This document shows, in pieces, positions 7,644 through 14,796 of a stretch of 32,104 nt of DNA. Where the stretch lies: assembly GCA_000380705.1 (NCBI GenBank), contig AQYM01000032.1:88569-120672 (forward strand), in the 5' to 3' direction. The position numbers were made by a program, and so were the translations under genes. The stretch is from Crenarchaeota archaeon SCGC AAA471-B05. GTDB taxonomy: Archaea; Thermoproteota; Thermoprotei; Gearchaeales; Gearchaeaceae. Numbering within the stretch: the stretch's first letter is position 1; each line of letters starts with the position of its first letter. The notes under the pieces were generated by a model. It had not been told where the DNA came from. It saw only the letters and a program-made list of their open reading frames with translations, and made no database searches.

Positions 7644-7862
7644 ACGGAAAGAAGAAGGTATTATGAAAAACCTGTAAGAGTAAATGAAGTAGTTGAAGTT
7701 GAAATACAGGAAGTTGGTAAAAGAGGAGATGGAATAGCTAGAATTCAAGGTTTCGTTATATTTGTTAGGAATGCTAAAAAAGGAGAACATATAAAAGTAA
7801 AGATAATTAAAGTAGCTGATAGATTTGCTATAGCCGAACCAATTTCTGAAAATATTTTATAA
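7644..7862 (+). CDS. Small TRAM-domain protein, non-canonical (ACG?) start
   Basis: A 72-codon frame encoding a stand-alone TRAM domain: RVNEVVEVEIQEVGKRGDGI, ARIQGFVIFVRNAKKGEHIK, then KIIKVADRFAIAE. Archaeal TRAM proteins are abundant small RNA-binding proteins with RNA-chaperone or mRNA-turnover roles. The frame is closed upstream by a TGA at 7635-7637, and between it and the conserved domain there is no ATG, GTG or TTG. The first reasonable initiation codon is ACG at 7644, four bases after a GAGG Shine-Dalgarno (7636-7639) and downstream of a good A-box, giving a product starting ERRRYYEKPVRVNE after the initiator. A sequencing error of ATG to ACG is the simplest alternative. The domain identity is strong; the start is not. 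Confidence 0.8.
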   Translation, partial: TERRRYYEKPVRVNEVVEVEIQEVGKRGDGIARIQGFVIFVRNAKKGEHIKVKIIKVADRFAIAEPISENIL

Positions 7863-7987
7863 ATTTTTTATAATTTTATTTTTTTATAATCATTACTTTA
7901 TTATTTGTTCTCTCAAGTAGGTTATTAAATTATGAATAGAATCTTGGTCGTTAAGTTTATTTATTCTTTAATTAGTAAAATTTTGTA

Positions 7988-8464
7988 ATGAAAAACTTTA
8001 AAATAAACAGAAAAGTTAAAGAAGGTTCTTATAAATTGGAGGATATTTTTAGTGGTCTCGAAAATTCCTGGATAGTAAAAAACGTCCTTAAAGATAAATT
8101 TGAAAACATGAAAAAAACTGTGGAAATAAGAGTTGTAAGGTGCAAAGGTTATATGTGGGTTGATGATATCGATGGATCAATATATATCTGTTTAGAATAT
8201 TTAAGGAAGGGGAAGAAAGAATATCTGTACTTGGATCTTTTGCATGAACTAATTCATGTAGACCAACTTAAAAGAGGTATGAACCTTTATGATACAAGAT
8301 TTTCCTATATAGAAAGGCCTACTGAACTGGAAGCCTATAAGTATACAGTGGAAGAAGCAAAGAATATAGGATTAAGTTTGGAAGAAATAATTGAATATTT
8401 GCATGTAGATTGGATAAGTAAAGAAGAAGTTTTGATTCTTGCAAAAAAAATAAATTTGATTTAG
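7988..8464 (+). CDS. Small HExxH metallopeptidase-like protein (gluzincin type)
   Basis: A 158-residue protein with a zinc-metallopeptidase core: HELIH at residues 86-90 within LYLDLLHELIHVDQL, and a downstream glutamate (ELEAYKYT, E113 or E115) about 25 residues later, the position of the third zinc ligand in gluzincins. Before it lies a two-strand segment (IRVVRCKGYMWVDD, SIYICLEYL) like the edge strand that binds substrate. There is no signal peptide or membrane helix, so it is cytosolic. The size resembles stand-alone minimal gluzincin domains. The substrate is unknown. The ATG at 7988 follows AT-rich sequence without a ribosome-binding site. No operon partner. Confidence 0.65.
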   Translation: MKNFKINRKVKEGSYKLEDIFSGLENSWIVKNVLKDKFENMKKTVEIRVVRCKGYMWVDDIDGSIYICLEYLRKGKKEYLYLDLLHELIHVDQLKRGMNLYDTRFSYIERPTELEAYKYTVEEAKNIGLSLEEIIEYLHVDWISKEEVLILAKKINLI

Positions 8465-8512
8465 TTATTTTAAATTTTATATGTTTTTAAATTAAAGTAA
8501 CGTCTCACCTTT

Positions 8513-9613
8513 TTAGGACTGAGATGGGGTCAGATATTCTAAAAGCGATAGGGATTTATTCATATACATTAAATTATAGGCACGTAATGATAATCTTCTT
8601 ATAAGTTTGTTACATTTAGGTATCAGTTCTCTTAATAGTTTTTCAGAAATTTCTTTTATTTCCTCATAAGAATCTGTAGGTGAATTTAAAATTGTACTTT
8701 TTGATACGGTTGAAAAATCATCCAAAATAGCAATTATACCTATACCTTTAGCTAAAACTTTATTGTATTTTAATTCAGAGGATAATTCCTTTGCTAAAGT
8801 ATCTAAGTAAGGCAATATTTCTTTATAATTTAAAGTACTTTCCTTTAAAGTAATCATCCTACTATATTGTTTATTTTGCTCGGCAGGTTTTACAGGTTCA
8901 ACATCTTTTCCCTGTGAAGCTAAAATAAAATATGTAGCAATTTTTTTACCAAATACTGAAATTAACTTCAACGGATCATAGTTAGCTAAATCGCCAATAG
9001 TTTTTATACCTAATTTTTTCATGATATTTTCTGTTTTCGAACCAACTCCTAGTAACTCGTTGACAGGCAAGGGCCATATTACTTTAGGAATATCTTCTGG
9101 TTTAACTAAGGTTAAACCATTAGGTTTATTTATTCCAGATGCTATTTTAGCTATAGCCTTTGAAGGACCTATTCCTACAGAGCATGTTAATCCTTCCTTG
9201 TTATAAATTTCCTCCTTCATTTTTTTCATTAATTCAAAACCATTTTCGTAGCTTTCATTAGAAATTTTTGTTATATCAAGGAATGCTTCATCAATGCTTA
9301 CTTGCTCAAAAGAATCCCCATATTTTTGCACAATAGTCATAATTCTTGAAGAAATTTTTTCATAAATTTCAATTCTAGCAGGTATAAAAAATGCTTCAAC
9401 TTTTTCTAGGAGTTTTTTTGCTCTACTAATAGCCATGCCTGATTTAACTCCATATTTTCTAGCAATGTAATTTGCTGTAGCTACAGCTCCTCCTTCTTCT
9501 CCTCTTCCTGAATAGATGCAAACTATAACAGGTTTATCTTTAATACTAGGATTTAGAATTTCTTCACATTGTGCATAAAAATAATCTAAATCTATGCATG
9601 CTATTATTCTCAT
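8513..9613 (-). CDS. dbh: DNA polymerase IV, Y family (Dpo4/Dbh)
   Basis: A 366-residue translesion polymerase that aligns along its length with Sulfolobus Dpo4/Dbh. The catalytic carboxylates are D8 (ACIDLDYFYAQ) and D108-E109 (SIDEAFLDI). The steric-gate position is Y13, as Tyr12 in Dpo4. The GAVATANYIARKYGVKSGM fingers motif, the HhH region (ELLGVGSKTENIMKKLGI) and the little-finger domain (about 240-350) are all present. A C-terminal SLLEYL may be a weak PCNA-binding element. It starts with an ATGA overlap with the upstream fun14 gene, so the two are translationally coupled. Role: bypass of damaged bases. Confidence 0.96.
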   Translation of the reverse strand: MRIIACIDLDYFYAQCEEILNPSIKDKPVIVCIYSGRGEEGGAVATANYIARKYGVKSGMAISRAKKLLEKVEAFFIPARIEIYEKISSRIMTIVQKYGDSFEQVSIDEAFLDITKISNESYENGFELMKKMKEEIYNKEGLTCSVGIGPSKAIAKIASGINKPNGLTLVKPEDIPKVIWPLPVNELLGVGSKTENIMKKLGIKTIGDLANYDPLKLISVFGKKIATYFILASQGKDVEPVKPAEQNKQYSRMITLKESTLNYKEILPYLDTLAKELSSELKYNKVLAKGIGIIAILDDFSTVSKSTILNSPTDSYEEIKEISEKLLRELIPKCNKLIRRLSLRAYNLMYMNKSLSLLEYLTPSQS

Positions 9614-9903
9614 TTACTTAAAAAATATCCTATTGCTACTCCAAGTAAAAACAATAATGAGGAAGCCGGTAAAATATTACCAACTGCTCTGGCAGCTTCA
9701 ATAGCTCTTTCTCCATAATTTAATAGGTTTTTAAAGAAAAATTCAATCAAAGAAACATTTATATATCCAAAGATTAAGAGAAGTAATACTAAGATAATTA
9801 CAGCTCCTAAAATTTTTAAAGCATGTTTTAAAATGTATCCTATTATTAATCCTATTATAAAAGGAAAAATTAATGCTAGTGCAGTTTCGTATTCGAAAGC
9901 CAT
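9610..9903 (-). CDS. FUN14-family small membrane protein
   Basis: A 97-residue protein with three hydrophobic helices: residues about 7-25, 30-48 and 80-95. The first two match the FUN14 pattern (FPFIIGLIIGYILKHALKIL followed by a Gly/Val-rich helix and FGYINV), and the closing segment LLFLLGVAIGYFLSK is also typical. FUN14 proteins in archaea have no known function; the eukaryotic member FUNDC1 is a mitophagy receptor. It overlaps the start of the polymerase gene by 4 bp (ATGA), and an AT-rich A-box-like stretch lies at about 9928-9940. Confidence 0.8.
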   Translation of the reverse strand: MAFEYETALALIFPFIIGLIIGYILKHALKILGAVIILVLLLLIFGYINVSLIEFFFKNLLNYGERAIEAARAVGNILPASSLLFLLGVAIGYFLSK

Positions 9904-9944
9904 GAAAATAAATATTCTTTTAATAATAAAAAATTTAACTATAG

Positions 9945-10898
9945 CTAACCAAAGGTGAAAGTATAAAAGGATAAGCCTTTAGAAATAGGTATAAGTTCAA
10001 TTACATGTTCCTCAGGCTTCTTTAATTTTAATAAGTGATACATATCTGGCATATCAATATTTAAAATAGCTTCACCATTTACTATTTTAGCATCTGAAAG
10101 AAAATCTTCATTAGGTGTTTTACCATCCAAATAAATCTTTAATTTGCATGGAAAGTTGTTTAAAGAATTCAAAACAACATAAACATTTTTAGCATAAAAC
10201 CTTAATTTTAATTTAGCTTCTCCTCCAAGATAGGTTAAGCATTCATCATATACCATCCATTTTCCTATTAAATGTACTCGATGCATTTTTGTTTCTTCGA
10301 TTTCTTTATAATTAAAATTTTCATACGGGAATATTTGATGTTGGTATGCATTCATACGGTAATATCCAAGATATATCTCAGGAGTAATTCTATGCCATCC
10401 TATTTGCAAGAACCATTCAGGTTCTACCTTTTCCGCTTCTTCATTTATTGAAGGATTTATTTTTTTCAAATTTCTAATTATTTCTTCTTCTATTTCTTCG
10501 TAATCTCCTTCTCCAATATGCTCGTAAACTATATAACCTTCATGATCTATTATAAATTGCCTAGGCCAGTACGAATTTCCGTATTTAAACCAAGTTATAT
10601 TATCACTGTCCAATGCAACAGGATATTCTATACCTAATTTTTTCACAGCCTTTTCAACCCAATTTCTTTCTCTTTCGAAACTGAACTCAGGAGTATGTAT
10701 GCCTATCAAAACAAAACCATATTTTTTATACTTATTATAAAAACGTTTTAAATGGGGCAGCGTTCTTCTGCAATTAATACATGTATAAGTCCAAAAATCT
10801 AAAAATACAACTTTTCCTATTAAATCACTTAACTTTAATTCATTTGAATTAATCCATCCCTTAATTCCTTCGAATTCTAATGCTTTAAGCCTATCCAT
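9945..10898 (-). CDS. Thioredoxin-fold protein with DipZ-type C-terminal domain
   Basis: A 317-residue protein. Residues about 10-145 are a TlpA/thioredoxin-like domain with the redox motif WTYTCINC (C40, C43), the distinctive form seen in the C-terminal part of bacterial DipZ, followed by ALDSDNITW and the cis-Pro region YWPRQFIIDHEGYIV. Residues about 160-317 are a beta-rich domain (YLGYYRMNAYQH, IGKWMVYDE, ...YTFTFG) like the carbohydrate-binding-fold tail of DipZ. There is no signal peptide or membrane helix, unlike DipZ, so this half is free in the cytosol. It overlaps fixX by 8 bp as the third gene of the fixC-fixX operon, suggesting a thiol-redox link to that electron-transfer module. 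Confidence 0.8.
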   Translation of the reverse strand: MDRLKALEFEGIKGWINSNELKLSDLIGKVVFLDFWTYTCINCRRTLPHLKRFYNKYKKYGFVLIGIHTPEFSFERERNWVEKAVKKLGIEYPVALDSDNITWFKYGNSYWPRQFIIDHEGYIVYEHIGEGDYEEIEEEIIRNLKKINPSINEEAEKVEPEWFLQIGWHRITPEIYLGYYRMNAYQHQIFPYENFNYKEIEETKMHRVHLIGKWMVYDECLTYLGGEAKLKLRFYAKNVYVVLNSLNNFPCKLKIYLDGKTPNEDFLSDAKIVNGEAILNIDMPDMYHLLKLKKPEEHVIELIPISKGLSFYTFTFG

Positions 10899-11187
10899 AC
10901 CTGAATATTACTCCATATCCTCCCTTTGGGTATCTCCATTTAATAGCTTTATTGCCCATTTGATGACAAGCTATAATGCATCCTCCAAGTTCCATACATG
11001 CTTCATAATTATAGTGTATTTTTCCGTCTCTTAATTCATATACTTTGGCAGGACATACATATAAACATGCATATGTTGGACAAGATAAACATTTTTCAGT
11101 ATCAACAAAAATATGACTTTCCTTATCTGGATTATAAGAAGTTAAAGCCAATCTTTCAGATACGTTTAGATATTTCTTTTCACTCAT
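10891..11187 (-). CDS. fixX: FixX-like ferredoxin of ETF:quinone oxidoreductase
   Basis: A 98-residue ferredoxin-like protein. The first cysteine motif is C33-x2-C36-x4-C41-x3-C45-P (CLSCPTYACLYVCP). The second, normally C-x2-C-x2-C-x3-C, reads CMELGGCIIAC: C64, L67, C70, C74, so one expected ligand is leucine. The second cluster, if built, may be [3Fe-4S] or borrow another ligand. The C-terminal IKWRYPKGGYGVIFRYG is typical of FixX. It starts within the fixC stop (ATGA) and overlaps the thioredoxin gene at its end, so the three genes are cotranscribed and coupled. It passes electrons between ETF, FixC and quinone. Confidence 0.88.
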   Translation of the reverse strand: MSEKKYLNVSERLALTSYNPDKESHIFVDTEKCLSCPTYACLYVCPAKVYELRDGKIHYNYEACMELGGCIIACHQMGNKAIKWRYPKGGYGVIFRYG

Positions 11188-12464
11188 AAATACATCATCG
11201 CTTCTATAATATCTTTTACTAAATATATAGGATTAACGTTTTTAAACATCAAATTCAACATTAATTTTCCTAATAAAGGTTTTGTTGAACCATCAATATG
11301 CATAATTTGTTTATATATTTCATTTATCAGTTTTGGATAGATGGTATATAATCTTGGATTATTCATAAATTTAGGAGCGTTTTTATATCTTTTTAAATCT
11401 CTTAAGACAAAACTATTGTTTAGCAGCTCTAAATAAATACTTAATGTTTTCTCGCTAAAATCCTTTCTCTTATGGGCAATTAATAATGTTTCAGCAGCTA
11501 AAGAACCTGATTCTATGGCGAAATCCATACCTCTCAATATTGGTCCTCCTTCTAGGAAAAAAGCTGCCGCATCTCCTGCTATTAATAAACCGTTGGAAAC
11601 TATCTTTGGCATCATGTTTATTCCTAATTCTGGTGTTAAATGTCCTGAATATTCTATTAACTTCCCTCCCTCTATATACCTTTGAATGGCTGGATGTAGC
11701 CTATAATATTCGAAAAGATCGGCTATGGAAATTTTATTCTTAACTAAAGATTCCAAAAGACAAACAACACCTATTGCTACTACATCTTTATTTGTATAAA
11801 TGAATCCTCCTCCTTGAACTCCTTTAGTTATTCCTACAAAAGCATGCGCTACTCCTTCTCTATTTTTTAAATTGAATCTTTTATTAATTTCATCTTCGCC
11901 CAATTCAATTATTCCTTTTGCAGCTACCGTCATAGATTTTGGGGAAAAACTTTTCCTTAAATTGTATTTTTCAGCTAAAAAACTATTCGCTCCTTCTGCT
12001 ATTATAACTGCATTTGCTGTTATTTGGTCTCCTTCAGCTATTATTCCTGTTACTTTGCCATTTTCAAATAACAAATCATCTACTCTCTTATTGGTTACAA
12101 TCACACCTCCATTTTCTTCAACTAAACTAGCGAACCATTTATCGAACCTTGCTCTTAAAACTATACCGCTTGTGTATTGTTTAACTTTAAATTGGTTCAA
12201 TTCTAATGTTACGTAGGAATCTTCTCCTACAAACGTTATGCATTCTCTTACAACAAATCTTTCAAAAGGCATATTTTCTACAGGAATTTCTCTTATTAAT
12301 CTTCTTATTGCATGTAAATACATTCTACCACCGCTTACATTTTTGGAACCAGGATAGGGTCCTCTTTCTATTACTAGAACGTTTAAACCATTCTTAGCTA
12401 ATTTATATGCTGCAGATAAGCCTGCTAGGCCTGCACCTACTATTGCAACATCTACATCTGGCAT
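11184..12464 (-). CDS. fixC: FixC, ETF:quinone oxidoreductase flavoprotein subunit
   Basis: A 426-residue FAD-dependent oxidoreductase. The N-terminal dinucleotide fold is VAIVGAGLAGLSAAYKL (about residues 6-22), followed by ERGPYPGSKNVSGGRMY, and the second FAD motif is LIAGDAAAFFLEGGPILRGM at about 290. No transmembrane helix is visible, as in the family, which associates peripherally with the membrane. It receives electrons from ETF, for example during fatty-acid or amino-acid oxidation, and reduces quinone. The etfAB (fixAB) genes are not adjacent here. First gene of the fixC-fixX-thioredoxin operon, divergent from speE with only 40 bp between starts. Confidence 0.93.
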   Translation of the reverse strand: MPDVDVAIVGAGLAGLSAAYKLAKNGLNVLVIERGPYPGSKNVSGGRMYLHAIRRLIREIPVENMPFERFVVRECITFVGEDSYVTLELNQFKVKQYTSGIVLRARFDKWFASLVEENGGVIVTNKRVDDLLFENGKVTGIIAEGDQITANAVIIAEGANSFLAEKYNLRKSFSPKSMTVAAKGIIELGEDEINKRFNLKNREGVAHAFVGITKGVQGGGFIYTNKDVVAIGVVCLLESLVKNKISIADLFEYYRLHPAIQRYIEGGKLIEYSGHLTPELGINMMPKIVSNGLLIAGDAAAFFLEGGPILRGMDFAIESGSLAAETLLIAHKRKDFSEKTLSIYLELLNNSFVLRDLKRYKNAPKFMNNPRLYTIYPKLINEIYKQIMHIDGSTKPLLGKLMLNLMFKNVNPIYLVKDIIEAMMYL

Positions 12465-12471
12465 GTTATCT

Positions 12472-12493
12472 AAAACAAAAATAATTTATTTAT
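12472..12493. promoter_or_regulatory. Divergent promoter between fixC and speE
   Basis: Between the fixC start (12464) and the speE ATG (12505) lies a nearly pure A/T tract. One A-box-like element is about 26 bp before each start: ATAAATAAATTA on the minus strand and AAAAATAATTTA on the plus strand. The two overlap, so binding of TBP for one gene should exclude the other. Confidence 0.45.
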
Positions 12494-12504
12494 GTAATAT
12501 TTTT

Positions 12505-13353
12505 ATGGAATATTTCAGTCAACCTGTATCAAAAATTACAAAATTATTGATGGGTATAAAAGAAGAAAAGATAAAAATAAAAACTAAATATCAAAATTGC
12601 TCAATTATTGAATTTTTAGAATATGGTTTAGCATTGGTATTAGATGAACTTGTACAAGTTAGCGAGGCTGATGAATATATATATCATGAAATGTTAGTTC
12701 ATCCATGTCTAATAACGCACGATAATCCTTCTAAGGTTCTTATCATAGGAGGCGGAGACGGTTGCGCTTTAAGGGAAGTAATAAAACATTCCATAACTAA
12801 AGTAACTCTTGTAGATATCGATGGTGAGCTTGTTGAAATTTGTAAGAAGTATTTAAGTAAATTAAATGAGAGAGCGTTTGAAGACAAAAGAGTTGAGTTA
12901 ATAATTATGGATGGTAAGGATTATGTTGAAAAGAGCAAAGAAATTTATGACTGCATAATATTGGACTTGACCGATCCTTTCGGACCTGAAATATCTAAAG
13001 AATTGTATAGTTATAATTTTTATAAAAAATTAAAGAATATTCTTGATAATAAGGGAATAATTGTAACCCAAGCAGGTTCGTCCTTTTACTTTCCAGAAGT
13101 CTACAATGATGTGCTTAAAAATATTTCTGAAAATTTTAATATAGTAAGGGAATATAATGTTTGGATACCTTCTTTTGGTTATAATTGTTGCTTTATAATA
13201 GGTTCGGATTACTATGATCCTTTAAAATTAACTTTAAATGAAATCGATGAAAAAATTAATAAAAGAAAAATAAAAACCAAGTTTTATAACGCCAGTATGC
13301 ATTATCACATATTAAGAATCCCAGTACTAAAACCTAATAAAAAACTATCTTAA
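12505..13353 (+). CDS. speE: Spermidine synthase-like aminopropyltransferase
   Basis: A 282-residue protein from the ATG at 12505; the ATG at 12463 lies inside fixC and would add 14 unusual residues, so I reject it. It has the spermidine-synthase layout: VSEADEYIYHEMLVHPCL, the SAM-binding glycine loop IIGGGDGCALREV (about 80-92), the adenosine-contacting VDIDGELV, MDGKDYV, the catalytic region DLTDPFGP and the closing WIPSFGY. It transfers aminopropyl groups from decarboxylated SAM to a polyamine; archaeal members often accept several acceptors, so product length is open. The A-box sits 26 bp upstream (leaderless). Its 3' end overlaps the convergent small gene by 20 bp. Confidence 0.92.
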   Translation: MEYFSQPVSKITKLLMGIKEEKIKIKTKYQNCSIIEFLEYGLALVLDELVQVSEADEYIYHEMLVHPCLITHDNPSKVLIIGGGDGCALREVIKHSITKVTLVDIDGELVEICKKYLSKLNERAFEDKRVELIIMDGKDYVEKSKEIYDCIILDLTDPFGPEISKELYSYNFYKKLKNILDNKGIIVTQAGSSFYFPEVYNDVLKNISENFNIVREYNVWIPSFGYNCCFIIGSDYYDPLKLTLNEIDEKINKRKIKTKFYNASMHYHILRIPVLKPNKKLS

Positions 13354-13567
13354 TAGGAAATTTTAAATCTAAAATTTTTATAATTTCTTCTGGATTTGAA
13401 GTGTACTTATAATCCCTTATTTTATTCTTTATTAAAATACAATATTTAACATCAGGCTTTGTTATTATAATCTCTTTATCTTTTAAACGTATTTTAATTC
13501 CTTCATCAGGATTTAACGAGATTAAATAAGTTAGGAACTCTTCGTTGTTCCTAATAACTTTAGCCAT
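13334..13567 (-). CDS. 77-residue hypothetical protein
   Basis: A small cytosolic protein with no signal or membrane segment. It has a predicted helix at the start (NNEEFLTYLISL), then a strand-rich core (GIKIRLKDKEIIITKPD, YCILIKNKIRDYKYTS), a short helix (NPEEIIKILDL) and a final strand. It is convergent with speE (20 bp overlap) and divergent from the CysRS-like gene with 26 bp between starts; an A-box for it lies just inside that gene. I do not recognise the family. Confidence 0.6.
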   Translation of the reverse strand: MAKVIRNNEEFLTYLISLNPDEGIKIRLKDKEIIITKPDVKYCILIKNKIRDYKYTSNPEEIIKILDLKFPIKIVFY

Positions 13568-13593
13568 ATTAATATGTCGAATTAAAATATTTT

Positions 13594-14796
13594 ATGCTTA
13601 AAATTTATAATCGTTTTTCAGGTAAAAAGGAAAAATTAAAGGTTAGCAAAGATGTAAAAATTTTTGTTTGTGGACCTACGTTATATGACCAAATTCATGT
13701 AGGAAATTTCCGTGTAATCTTATACACAGATATCTTGCTAAGATATTTTAATTTTATAGGTTTCAACTCGTTGGCTATTTTAAATTTAACTGATATGGAT
13801 GTAAAAATAATTGAAAAAGCTAACAGTGAAGGAAAATCTTCTAAAGAAGTTTCAGAATATTATTATAATTTTCTTTTAGAAGACTTCAAAAAATTAAATT
13901 TATTTAATTTATATAAAATTGTAAAAACATCTCAATATATCTCTGATTCAATTAATATAATTAATTTTCTTTTGGAAAGAGATCTTGCTTATAGAATAGA
14001 TAAGGATATATATTGTGATTTATCAAAATCAAAATATTTAGGCAAATTATCAGGTTTATCCTTTGAAGAAATAAGAAAAAGAATCTATGAACCTCATCCC
14101 TTGAAAAGAAATGATTTTGATTTTAGGCTATGGATAAACTTACAAGATGAAAAGCATTCTTTAAATACTGAATTAGGTAAAGGAATAGTAGGTTGGCATT
14201 TACAAGATTTTAGTGTAATCAGTAAAGAATTTAATGGAAATTATGATATACATGTAGGTGCAAAGGAGCTTATTTATCCCCATCATGAATTCATTATGAG
14301 TTTAGGGGAATACTATTATAATAAATATCCTATAGCTAAGTACTTCTTATATACCGGTTTGGTTAAATACAAGGGAGAAAAGATGTCAAAATCCTTCAAA
14401 AATTGTATTTACATAAATGATTTATTAAATGAATATGATGTTGATTCTTTAAAATTATATATTTTAAGTAAAAAATATAAAAAAGATTTTGAATTTGATT
14501 TTAATAGTTTAAAATATTTTAATAAATTAAAAGAATATCTTAAAAATATAAAAATTAATAAAACTAATTTAGAAAATAAAAAAGTCTTTAATAAATTAAA
14601 AGAATATATTTTTAATTTTATAAAATATTTTGAAGATGATTTAAATACTTCGAAATGTATAGAAACGTGGATTGATTTTAAAAGATTTATAGAAAGCGAA
14701 AATTTAGACGATAATTCTACAGAATTAGTAAAAATAGGATATAAGATATTTAGCAAATTAACTGGTATATTAGAAAATAGATTTAGTATAGAATAA
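13594..14796 (+). CDS. Cysteinyl-tRNA synthetase-like protein, zinc site altered
   Basis: A 400-residue class I synthetase of the CysRS family. The CGPTLYD motif with C26, the HIGH-equivalent HVGN (35-38), LTDMDVKII, FDFRLW, GWHLQDFS, DIHVGAKELIYPHHE and KMSKS (263-267) are all in order. Of the four E. coli zinc ligands (C28, C209, H234, E238), the equivalents are C26, D205, H230 and I234, so two are lost. The C-terminal anticodon-side region is short and very Lys/Asn-rich; normal CysRS is 450-480 residues. It may be this organism's divergent CysRS, or a paralog acting on another amino acid or acceptor such as the CysRS-derived ligase MshC (about 410 residues). It overlaps the convergent tandem-GNAT gene by 27 bp. 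Confidence 0.85.
   Translation: MLKIYNRFSGKKEKLKVSKDVKIFVCGPTLYDQIHVGNFRVILYTDILLRYFNFIGFNSLAILNLTDMDVKIIEKANSEGKSSKEVSEYYYNFLLEDFKKLNLFNLYKIVKTSQYISDSINIINFLLERDLAYRIDKDIYCDLSKSKYLGKLSGLSFEEIRKRIYEPHPLKRNDFDFRLWINLQDEKHSLNTELGKGIVGWHLQDFSVISKEFNGNYDIHVGAKELIYPHHEFIMSLGEYYYNKYPIAKYFLYTGLVKYKGEKMSKSFKNCIYINDLLNEYDVDSLKLYILSKKYKKDFEFDFNSLKYFNKLKEYLKNIKINKTNLENKKVFNKLKEYIFNFIKYFEDDLNTSKCIETWIDFKRFIESENLDDNSTELVKIGYKIFSKLTGILENRFSIE

Noticed and set aside
7863..7987. Short protein-like minus-strand frame (INKLNDQDSIHNLITYL) and an 18-codon plus-strand ATG frame (7932-7988)
   Set aside because: Both are under 25 codons, lack support such as motifs or promoters, and could easily be chance in AT-rich DNA.
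11486..12397. Plus-strand open frames opposite fixC (61-114 codons)
   Set aside because: Antisense to a clear, well-conserved gene, composition is that of a shadow frame (Leu/Phe-rich, no motifs).
12463..12504. Upstream ATG for speE giving 14 extra residues
   Set aside because: It lies inside the divergent fixC gene, over the promoter; the ATG at 12505 has a correctly spaced A-box and starts at the conserved domain edge.
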